Origin: a virus
Length of the DNA: 57,751 nucleotides
Strand: one strand, 5' to 3'
IMG/VR virus record: IMGVR_UViG_3300023109_000027
Location: 1-57,751 of that record
Position 1 is the stretch's first letter. The number at the start of each line of letters is the position of its first letter. This document shows positions 20,778 through 28,065 of the stretch, piece by piece. The translations under genes and the position numbers were made by a program. The notes under the pieces are model-generated. The model was not told the origin of the DNA and searched no databases. It was given only the letters and a program-made list of their open reading frames with translations.

Positions 20778-21408
20778 TGAGAAGGTCCATGCCTCTGTTG
20801 GTTGTGCGCGGATTGTTGTTTTTTTTAAACTTTTGAAGAACACGGTTATATTCTCCGTGCCGAGAGCCTGTAGTGAAGTAACCCGCAACCAAAGCTGCGC
20901 CTTTCATCTTTCTAATGGCTTTGGCTTCTACTTGACGCACTCTTTCCCGCGTAACGCCAAAGACTCTGGCAGTCTCGTCTAAAGTATGGCCCAGTGCCCA
21001 GCGCATTGCCATGCATTGACGTTCTCTCGGGGTCAGGTTTTCAGATAACTTTGAGATAGCACTGATCTGAGACAAAGACTTTTCGGAAGTTCCGTCTTGA
21101 ATTAGTTGCTTAACGCTGTCTAAATCAACTTCCATTTCAGCGGTTGATTTAATTAGCTTCAACTCACGGAGGTGGTCAGGCCATAAATCCTCGGGCTCCT
21201 TTCCCACCATTGCTGCAACGTCCAAGGCTAAATCTGTCCAACCGTTTTGGTTAAATGGCTTTACCTTCATGGTAACCAAACTGTTTACTCTGGATTGATG
21301 AAGGTGACATTTACGGGCTAAATCCGCCACTGAATCGTAACGAGCCCTAATTGCTTTTAACAACCTGCCGTTTCTAACCGATATTTTAATGTTGAAATCT
21401 TCGCTCAT
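20770..21408 (-). CDS. Regulator with Xre-like N-terminus and sigma-70 region 4
   Basis: 212 residues. Residues 125-170 are a clear sigma-70 region 4: LTPRERQCMAMRWALGHTLD, then GVTRERVRQVEAKAIRKMKG, the helix-turn-helix that reads -35 elements. The N-terminal half (DSVADLARKCHLHQSRVNSL) resembles a phage repressor-type helix-turn-helix, and no sigma region 2 is seen. The protein probably redirects host RNA polymerase or acts as an activator at the phage's TTGA-type promoters. It sits in the replication operon, coupled on both sides. Confidence 0.75.
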   Translation of the reverse strand: MSEDFNIKISVRNGRLLKAIRARYDSVADLARKCHLHQSRVNSLVTMKVKPFNQNGWTDLALDVAAMVGKEPEDLWPDHLRELKLIKSTAEMEVDLDSVKQLIQDGTSEKSLSQISAISKLSENLTPRERQCMAMRWALGHTLDETARVFGVTRERVRQVEAKAIRKMKGAALVAGYFTTGSRHGEYNRVLQKFKKNNNPRTTNRGMDLLND

Positions 21409-21584
21409 TTGTAAACCTTTCCATCGGGGGAAACTCCCCCATTTTCTGTTTCAGGCAAATAAACCAGAAAAAGCGACTGACAGTTGGGGCAGCTAAGATT
21501 AGTGACCATAATAAACTCTTCATCATCTTCACAATCGTGATCCCCGCCCCAAATTAATTCTGTCCCACAGTGCCAACAGTTCAT
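21405..21584 (-). CDS. Small zinc-ribbon protein (59 aa)
   Basis: CWHCGTELIWGGDHD at the N-terminus and CPNCQSLFLVYLPE later supply two CxxC pairs, the metal-binding half-sites of a zinc ribbon. I start at the ATG at 21584, overlapping the previous stop; an ATG at 21605 is possible but lacks a ribosome site. Such proteins are common beside replication genes in marine phages; partner unknown. Confidence 0.65.
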   Translation of the reverse strand: MNCWHCGTELIWGGDHDCEDDEEFIMVTNLSCPNCQSLFLVYLPETENGGVSPDGKVYK

Positions 21585-21892
21585 CGGAACAAGTTGCTTT
21601 CCCATTCAGTAACTTCGTGGATATGCGTGTGTTTACAGGTAGGCTTTATTTTCCCTATCTTTGTGATCCAACCATATTGGTTTAAAACACGAACCATAGA
21701 ACACCATACGTTATGGTGATGCGGGTCAGGCATACCTTGTTCTCTGCAAAAAGCGCACAAGTGACCCCCCTCTAAATACCTATTCTTCTGTAAGAACTTA
21801 ACGGCATTCTCAAAGTATTGCTTTTTCCAATCATCATCTGCAGCCTCAAAGGCTCGTTCTATTTCTGTTTGGATAAACTGTTCTCGGCTCAT
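21581..21892 (-). CDS. Cys/His-rich hypothetical protein (103 aa)
   Basis: A helical N-terminus is followed by HLCAFCREQGMPDPHHHNVW and KPTCKHTHIHEVTEWES, which together offer enough Cys and His for a metal site. The segment MVRVLNQYGWITKIGKI looks like a helix plus wing. A nucleic-acid-binding role is plausible. Coupled to the helicase gene by ATGA. Confidence 0.55.
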   Translation of the reverse strand: MSREQFIQTEIERAFEAADDDWKKQYFENAVKFLQKNRYLEGGHLCAFCREQGMPDPHHHNVWCSMVRVLNQYGWITKIGKIKPTCKHTHIHEVTEWESNLFR

Positions 21893-23424
21893 ATGTCGTA
21901 ACTCCTGTTTAAGTTTTCGCCTTCGATAATAAACAAACGCTCTCGGGTCCGCGTGACGGCAACGTAGAACACGCGGTGCATATCGTCGGGTCTTTCGGTC
22001 ATATCTTGTTGAGCCGCTGCGCTAATGTCCGAGAACACTACAACGTTGTCGGCCTCTCCGCCTTTGGTGCCGTGGATCGTGGACACTATGATACGGGGCG
22101 TTCCGTTAAATCGTTCTCCGCGTCGAAGCAGAGCGATTATATATGCCCTGTCTCTTTCTGGCAGACGGTCCATAGCTTCATGCCAAAGCATATCTTTTGT
22201 TGCGAGTAGCCCGTGGTTAACATTTAGGTCTTGCATGTTAACCATCTCGGCGTCTTCCAAACCTTTGAGGCGCTTGAAGCCCTTTTTTATTCTTTGGCAA
22301 GAGTTGATAGAATCCTTAGCGGACATGTACTCATAGATGTTCCGCGCTGTTTGCCCTGTAACGCTTTGGCCCTTACGCAGTTGCTCCCACCCGTTTACCG
22401 CGTCACTGATCTTAGCGGAGATGGACCGTGAGCCGCGATACTCGAACAGGTAACCGAAGGACTTTAGGTATTGCGCCACGGGTTCTAGCATGTATCCGGC
22501 TTGCGCCATTATGAGCCAAGAGCCTTCTGACAGGTCAATGTCCATAATATCTCGGTAGTATCCAACTTCGCCCATTTCTTGTCGGGGTTCGTAGTTCTTT
22601 ACGACGCGCCGTTGAATGCGTTTGACTATGCCTTCTGCCACTTTGTGTACGCTGTATGGAATGCGATAGGATTGGCTTAGTGTATCTGATCCGCCTTCGA
22701 GGTTTATGAAAGCGTCCACGTCGGCTCCGGCCCAACGGTAGATAGCTTGGTCATCGTCACCCGCGACATACATTCGTTTAGAGCGTTCATCTAACAGGTG
22801 GGCAATATCCCACTGCATTGGAGAGAGGTCTTGCGCCTCGTCCACAAAGCAGAGTTCAAAGTTCGGACAGAAGTTGGAACCTTCTGTTACAAAATTTTCC
22901 AGCATGTCTGTAAAGTCAAATTTGTGCCGGACCTGTTTGTATCGCCCAAGGCAGCTATCGACGTAATTTATCTCATTCCATGTAAGATGTGTGTTGCTCA
23001 TGTCGTATTGTTTACGCAGAGGCACTTTTCTAAGACGCGCCAGATTTATCAACCCTAAGATTGGATCAGACGCTTTCATCATGTCTGGCAGATCGTCATC
23101 AAAATTAACGCTTTTGGTGGTTACAAGATGTACGCCCATACCCTCAGATAGTTCACGGTAATCAGACGGCTGCATTACTTGTTCGGGGCTTATGTCTGAC
23201 AGTGACAACGCTAGACTGTGGATAGTGCGAAAGAAGTACAGGTCCTTTTTTGGGTCCAACTTAAACCGTGCAGCGGCGCGTTCTTTAGCTTCTTCTGCGG
23301 CTTTTCTGGTGAAGGCTAAGAAAGCAATCTTGGTTGGCTCTATTCCGCTTTGCAAGGCGTTATCAACCTTATTGAGTAGTGTTGTTGTCTTCCCCGTCCC
23401 CGGAGGTCCGAATATCCGATACAT
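21889..23424 (-). CDS. UvrD/PcrA-like superfamily 1 DNA helicase
   Basis: 511 residues. GPPGTGKT at 6-13 (motif I), a Walker B VDEAQD at 194-199 (motif II), VAGDDDQAIYRWAGA (motif III), STIHGTKGGEADNVVVF (motif V) and FYVAVTRTRERLFI (motif VI). It lacks the large 1B/2B insertions of full-length UvrD, as is usual in phages. It probably unwinds DNA at the fork or in recombination. It contains a copy of the dispersed 15-bp motif. GGGAG lies nine bases before the ATG. Confidence 0.9.
   Translation of the reverse strand: MYRIFGPPGTGKTTTLLNKVDNALQSGIEPTKIAFLAFTRKAAEEAKERAAARFKLDPKKDLYFFRTIHSLALSLSDISPEQVMQPSDYRELSEGMGVHLVTTKSVNFDDDLPDMMKASDPILGLINLARLRKVPLRKQYDMSNTHLTWNEINYVDSCLGRYKQVRHKFDFTDMLENFVTEGSNFCPNFELCFVDEAQDLSPMQWDIAHLLDERSKRMYVAGDDDQAIYRWAGADVDAFINLEGGSDTLSQSYRIPYSVHKVAEGIVKRIQRRVVKNYEPRQEMGEVGYYRDIMDIDLSEGSWLIMAQAGYMLEPVAQYLKSFGYLFEYRGSRSISAKISDAVNGWEQLRKGQSVTGQTARNIYEYMSAKDSINSCQRIKKGFKRLKGLEDAEMVNMQDLNVNHGLLATKDMLWHEAMDRLPERDRAYIIALLRRGERFNGTPRIIVSTIHGTKGGEADNVVVFSDISAAAQQDMTERPDDMHRVFYVAVTRTRERLFIIEGENLNRSYDI
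22426..22440 (+). repeat. Copy of the dispersed 15-bp motif
   Basis: CCGTGAGCCGCGATA within the helicase gene (encoding YRGSRS). Confidence 0.6.
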
Positions 23425-23569
23425 TGTTTGTCTCCCGAGTATATATTTGATGGACCCGCTGCTTGGTTATCCCAAACCATTTTGCAACAGCGGTCTTGGT
23501 AACTTTCTGTTCGTCAATCAGACGGACAATTTCTTTGTTCCGCATTTCTTTTAATACGTTGTCAGTCAA
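23369..23569 (-). CDS. Small helix-turn-helix protein (66 aa)
   Basis: VTKTAVAKWFGITKQRVHQI is a good helix-turn-helix (residues 23-42). It may be a small regulator. Start is the TTG at 23569, with AGGAG upstream and the TTGA overlap with the primase stop; an internal ATG lacks a ribosome site. The end overlaps the helicase gene by 56 bases. Confidence 0.65.
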   Translation of the reverse strand: MTDNVLKEMRNKEIVRLIDEQKVTKTAVAKWFGITKQRVHQIYTRETNNVSDIRTSGDGEDNNTTQ

Positions 23570-25101
23570 AACGGACTCTCCTGCGCTTGAAACTGTGGTG
23601 TACTTAATTCTATATCACCGTTTTCAAATGCTGGCACCTTCCATAGGCGCACTACTCGACCTTTTATTTTAAGCAAGCAGCTTTCTCCGGTCACCTCGCG
23701 CAGACGTTGGGCAATCTTGTGGGACTTGTATTCAAAGAACTTGTTCTTCTTTAAAAACCCTTCAAAGTCCTTGAGCCTAAAGTAAGTATACTGCCCTTCC
23801 TCATCAGTCCACGGACGGCGAAGTAATATCTCTTCCCTGTCTTTAGCCTGTTGCATGTGGCTACAGAACTCTTCTAGGAAGTCGTAGAACTGACCACCCA
23901 CTGAGGCGTCAACGGACACTTCTATTATGGCGCTTTGGTTTTCGGTCATTTCACGCATCATCGCGCTGATCCGCGCTTCCCACTGTGCTTTAGCAACGCT
24001 TCGCGGCATGAAGTTAATCTGCTCCATACAGGCTTTTTGAAATAAGGTTTGGTTCATCAGGCCGTCAGTATCCAGTTCGACAGGTTCACTGTTTACGTCC
24101 ATAAACCACACGGGCGGTGTTGAGTTGTACTTACGCAGGTTACCCACAGCGGCATTTTGAGCCGCGGCACCGATACCAAACTTCATGGTCTGGCACAGTT
24201 CTTTGTTGCAGTGCGCGTTGATGGGCGCATCAGAACATTTGTACGAGTAATCCTTTTTGCCGACCTGCTTTGCAACGACGTTTACTTCTGGCAGCGGCAA
24301 GGGCGGGTCTAAAAACTGGGTGTTGTATGTCAGTATCTCTGTCTCCCAGCTATCGGGAAACGCTTTGCGTAGATAAATTCCTATGTTGTACAGGCCGTTG
24401 TTTCTTCCGCCTTCGCTGATCAAAACCTTGGTGAGGTGCTGTAGGCAAGGCGGTCCGTCGGCAAGCGGTCCTTTAACCTGCGCGTCAGTCATCTGAAGTT
24501 TGACTATCTCCTCCGGCGTTTGCACATGCGCCTCGTACAAGCCGAAGAACTCTTCAAGCGTTGCTGACGTGCCGTCATCCAGAATGCCGTATCTTAGGCC
24601 GTCCTCTGCGTCGTAGTAAGGAAGGTTTAGAAAGTTACCTACGTCTCCGCGATCCAAGTGCAGTTTTACTTGCTTGGGGAATATCTCACTACCGCCATAC
24701 CCAAGGGCCGCGGACAGGTGTGTCAGGACCTTCTGCATTTCCTTTGCTTCGACCCATTCCTTACAGAACAGAAAGCAGTGTGCGCCGCCGGACTTTGATC
24801 GGCAGACAACCAATGGCAGCTTCAGGGCCCGTATTTTTTCTATAAGTACTTTGTGGTCTAGCGGGTACTGGTCAACGTCAATGCAGCCCCACTTGCAGCA
24901 ATTATCCTCGTTAATCGGGATGATGCCTACAGAGGTGCCTTTGCCGGACAGGTGACCCTTCCAGAGTTTCGAGGTCCGCGGTTCCTTAATGATACTAGCC
25001 TTGCCAGTATTTTTACCGTTGGACTGAGTTTTTTCAACTTTGTACGTGCCGTAAGCCTGTTTCAAACCATCAAAGATGGCGGAAAACTTATCTGCTGACA
25101 T
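23566..25101 (-). CDS. Archaeo-eukaryotic-type primase (TOTE-like)
   Basis: 511 residues. CIDVDQYPLD holds the catalytic D75 and D77, and RSKSGGAHCFLF (102-111) is motif II of archaeo-eukaryotic primases, with NFLNLPYYD later. The region GGRNNGLYNIGIYLRKAFPD matches the PriCT-type helical domain that follows such catalytic cores. The C-terminal third is winged-helix-like. It should prime DNA synthesis for the family A polymerase. It contains five or more cysteines but no clear zinc finger. Confidence 0.75.
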   Translation of the reverse strand: MSADKFSAIFDGLKQAYGTYKVEKTQSNGKNTGKASIIKEPRTSKLWKGHLSGKGTSVGIIPINEDNCCKWGCIDVDQYPLDHKVLIEKIRALKLPLVVCRSKSGGAHCFLFCKEWVEAKEMQKVLTHLSAALGYGGSEIFPKQVKLHLDRGDVGNFLNLPYYDAEDGLRYGILDDGTSATLEEFFGLYEAHVQTPEEIVKLQMTDAQVKGPLADGPPCLQHLTKVLISEGGRNNGLYNIGIYLRKAFPDSWETEILTYNTQFLDPPLPLPEVNVVAKQVGKKDYSYKCSDAPINAHCNKELCQTMKFGIGAAAQNAAVGNLRKYNSTPPVWFMDVNSEPVELDTDGLMNQTLFQKACMEQINFMPRSVAKAQWEARISAMMREMTENQSAIIEVSVDASVGGQFYDFLEEFCSHMQQAKDREEILLRRPWTDEEGQYTYFRLKDFEGFLKKNKFFEYKSHKIAQRLREVTGESCLLKIKGRVVRLWKVPAFENGDIELSTPQFQAQESPF

Positions 25102-25154
25102 GGGGTCTTCCTTTGGGAAAGCGGGCCGCAGCGTTAGCTACGGCCCTTGTGAAA

Positions 25155-25940
25155 CTAGAACGGTACTTCGTCTGGGTTGAAGTCAGGCTTTGACGCCTCT
25201 TCACTTTGGTGTTTCACAACCACGTCCCCTGAAGCGATACTTGCACGGAACTCGCGGGCTCTGTTGTAGATGCCCTTGTCTTCTACGGGGCCAATGCGGG
25301 ACATATCCCAATTATGCCATTTGCCCTTGCTGTTTTCTTCACTAACGGACTTTAGCAAATATACAGAGCTAAAACGCGGCGGTGTGAAGGGACCGTTCTT
25401 GCCGTTCATGGTGATTGAACTCATCATAGAGTTCCACTTACGACTTTTCTTGAGGCCCGTGCTTTTCATTGCAATGAGCGCCGTTTCCGCAGAGCCGTCT
25501 TCGTTAAGAACAATTACGAAGTGTTGGTGCGTTTCTTCAATGTACGAGCCATCACCCCCGACAACCATGTCTTTATTGGTTTCACGGTCACGTTCGAACG
25601 GGGGCAGTTTGTCTGTCGGTTCAAACACCGCGATAGGAGCCCCTGAACCCGCGCCTCGGGGTGCCCACTGGATAAACCTGCGCTGATAGACGCACGGTAT
25701 CACCTTAACGCCGTCTGCGCCTTTGTGGACGGTCTGGGAGACGGTATTGTAGATATCCCCCTTCTTGCCCTCAAAGTCAGGGTCATCTAACAGGCTGTCG
25801 AGCCCGCTAATCAACTTTAGGAACGGCAGCGCCAGATCGTCTTGGCCCATATCCGATACGCCAACTCCGGCGTCCGCTTCAAACATACTTTGGTCAAACT
25901 CAACCATTTCTGTCTTCTCTGTCTTCTTAACTGCACCCAT
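25155..25940 (-). CDS. Putative single-stranded-DNA-binding protein
   Basis: 261 residues, between primase and a coiled-coil gene. It ends in NPDEVPF, which resembles the acidic tail (DDIPF) by which bacterial SSBs recruit partners. The body is beta-rich with a basic, aromatic middle (VIPCVYQRRFIQWAPRG) and a glycine-rich loop. The tail and position suggest a phage SSB; no OB-fold signature is recognised. The start overlaps the previous stop (TAATG). Confidence 0.55.
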   Translation of the reverse strand: MGAVKKTEKTEMVEFDQSMFEADAGVGVSDMGQDDLALPFLKLISGLDSLLDDPDFEGKKGDIYNTVSQTVHKGADGVKVIPCVYQRRFIQWAPRGAGSGAPIAVFEPTDKLPPFERDRETNKDMVVGGDGSYIEETHQHFVIVLNEDGSAETALIAMKSTGLKKSRKWNSMMSSITMNGKNGPFTPPRFSSVYLLKSVSEENSKGKWHNWDMSRIGPVEDKGIYNRAREFRASIASGDVVVKHQSEEASKPDFNPDEVPF

Positions 25941-26515
25941 TATTTTGCTCCCCTAATAATGGCTCGTTGCCCAACGTAGGCTCCGAATAGTGTGTGCGGG
26001 AAGTCTTCTCCCGTTTCGATGCGCTCTTTAACAAACGCTTTCAATGTACTCGAATGAATACTTTCGTTCTGGTCTGCCGGATAACCTTGCTGAGATGCGA
26101 ACGCGTGGAACGCACTGGCTTGGTCATCCTCACCTCTGCCAAACTGGCAAGAGATAACGTTCTTGATAATGTCATCAAACCCGTTTTCGCGCAGCCATTC
26201 GTATGCTGCCGGACGGTCTTTGACTAGGATGCTGGCACCGTAAGTCGGCTTGACTTCTACTGTACTGCCGTCATCCAAAGAGAACTTAGACAGCCCTAAG
26301 TCAGCCATAGTCGAGGGTAGGTCCTCGTCTGTCAGCTTTAGTAGTGCTTGCTTTTCGTCTTTAAGTTCCCGATCAAGCCGTTCAACTTTATCTTGTTGCT
26401 GCTTGATCTTTCTAGCTAGACCAGCCACAGTGTCTAAACCTGCGTTGTCCAGCGTTTCGACAGAAGAGAGAGTTTTCTCAAAGTCCTCTTCCATCATATT
26501 CATAATATCGTTCAT
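25940..26515 (-). CDS. Coiled-coil hypothetical protein (191 aa)
   Basis: Residues 30-60 form a strong heptad helix (ARKIKQQQDKVERLDRELKD), followed by an alpha/beta domain (SKFSLDDGSTVEVKPTYGAS) ending in an AYVGQRAIIRGAK strand. It is the first gene of the leftward replication operon. Its ATG has AGGAG upstream and it diverges from the SNF2 gene. Function unknown; an SSB partner or recombination accessory is possible. Confidence 0.6.
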   Translation of the reverse strand: MNDIMNMMEEDFEKTLSSVETLDNAGLDTVAGLARKIKQQQDKVERLDRELKDEKQALLKLTDEDLPSTMADLGLSKFSLDDGSTVEVKPTYGASILVKDRPAAYEWLRENGFDDIIKNVISCQFGRGEDDQASAFHAFASQQGYPADQNESIHSSTLKAFVKERIETGEDFPHTLFGAYVGQRAIIRGAK

Positions 26516-26550
26516 CTAGTACTCCTGTTTAAAAGACCCTTTTTACGGCC

Positions 26551-26578
26551 TTGACAAACACCTATATACATATAAGAT
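26551..26578 (+). promoter_or_regulatory. Sigma-70-like promoter of the SNF2 gene
   Basis: TTGACA (26551-26556), 16 bases, TAAGAT (26573-26578), on the plus strand; a TATAAG variant overlaps. It lies in the only divergent intergenic region of the map. On the other strand a TTGTCA element may serve the leftward operon. Confidence 0.6.
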
Positions 26579-26607
26579 ATCAGGCAGTCAACCCCGTAGG
26601 AGAACAA

Positions 26608-28065
26608 ATGTTGGAACAGATAGATTACGATTTTAAGACGCAGCCCTTCAACCATCAGCGTGACGCACTAGAAGAGTCTTGGTACAAAACGTACCACGCG
26701 TACTTCATGGAAATGGGTACTGGTAAATCCAAAGTCGCCATAGATAATATAGGTGTACTATATATAGAAGGTGACCTAAACGCGGCACTAATTGTAGCGC
26801 CCAAGGGTGTCTACGACAACTGGGTACAGGGCGAAATACCCGCCCACTTGCCAGACACTATAAAGCGCAAAGTCATGCGGTGGACGCCCGCCACATCCAA
26901 ACGCTACTCCGAGGAACTGGACACGTTTATTGACGAACCGTTTGACGGATTAAAACTTTTTGTAATGAACGTCGAAGCGTTCTCATCGCCCCGAGGTACG
27001 CGGGCCGCGGGACGTTTTCTAGTAGCCAATCCCGAGAACATGGCTGTTGTTGATGAAAGCACCACGATAAAAAACCGCAACGCCCAGCGTACCAAGAACC
27101 TAATGGCGTTAAACCCGTACATTAAGTACAGGCGCATTCTGACAGGCTCCCCGATTACAAAGTCCCCGTTGGATTTATATAGCCAGTGCAGGTTCCTTGA
27201 TCCGAGTTCTTTGGGCTTTGCCAGCTTCTACGCGTTCCAGAGCCGCTACGCGATTACGCAGAAGCGTGTCATGGGTTCGCGCAGCTTTCAGGAAATAACG
27301 GGATACCGTAGGTTGGACGAACTAAACGAGCGTCTTTTGGGGTTCAGCACCCGCACGTTAAAGCAGGATTGTTTGGATTTACCTGAGAAACTGTACATAA
27401 AGCGCCGCGTTCCGTTGACCACGGAGCAAAGCAGGGTGTACGATCAGATGAAGTCATTGGCTTTGGCGCATCTTAACGATGACAACATTGCCACGACAAC
27501 CAGTGTTCTGACACAGATCATGCGGCTCCAACAGATATGCTGCGGATCGTTTCAGCCTGACGTGGGGGATTTACAGGAACTAAAGAATAACCGTCTGCCA
27601 GAGTTAATGGATATAACAGACGAGCTTTCGGGGAAGGCTATCATTTGGGCGACGTACACTAACGACCTCCAACGGATAGCACATGCCCTGCGCGACCGTT
27701 TCGGGCCCGATTCGGTCGCAACTTATTACGGTGAGACGCCGCAGGACCGCAGACAGGAGATTGTTGAGGAGTTCCAAGACCCCGACAGCCCGCTGCGGTT
27801 CTTTGTGGGTCAGCCCAAGACGGGCGGCTACGGCATTACTCTGACGGCGGCTAACACTGTGATCTACTACAGCAACAGCTACGATCTGGAGATACGCTTA
27901 CAGAGTGAGGACAGGGCGCACCGCATTGGTCAAACTAAGTCGGTGACGTACATTGACCTCGTTTCCCCCGATACCATAGACGAGAAAGTTCTGGACGCTT
28001 TGCGGTCCAAGGTGAACCTAGCTGGCAAGGTACTGGGGGAAGAAGTCAAAGGGTGGCTTAGTTGA
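26608..28065 (+). CDS. SNF2-family DEAD-like helicase
   Basis: 485 residues and the only plus-strand gene. It contains MEMGTGKSK (Walker A, 36-42), VVDESTTIKNR (motif II, DEST instead of DEAH), GSPITKSPLDLYSQ (motif III) and, at the C-terminus, GGYGITLTAANTVIY and QSEDRAHRIGQ (motif VI). The RAHRIGQ signature is typical of SNF2 proteins, which translocate on duplex DNA. Phage members act in replication or recombination. The ATG at 26608 follows GTAGGAGAACAA. It ends by overlapping the convergent gene by eight bases. Confidence 0.88.
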   Translation: MLEQIDYDFKTQPFNHQRDALEESWYKTYHAYFMEMGTGKSKVAIDNIGVLYIEGDLNAALIVAPKGVYDNWVQGEIPAHLPDTIKRKVMRWTPATSKRYSEELDTFIDEPFDGLKLFVMNVEAFSSPRGTRAAGRFLVANPENMAVVDESTTIKNRNAQRTKNLMALNPYIKYRRILTGSPITKSPLDLYSQCRFLDPSSLGFASFYAFQSRYAITQKRVMGSRSFQEITGYRRLDELNERLLGFSTRTLKQDCLDLPEKLYIKRRVPLTTEQSRVYDQMKSLALAHLNDDNIATTTSVLTQIMRLQQICCGSFQPDVGDLQELKNNRLPELMDITDELSGKAIIWATYTNDLQRIAHALRDRFGPDSVATYYGETPQDRRQEIVEEFQDPDSPLRFFVGQPKTGGYGITLTAANTVIYYSNSYDLEIRLQSEDRAHRIGQTKSVTYIDLVSPDTIDEKVLDALRSKVNLAGKVLGEEVKGWLS

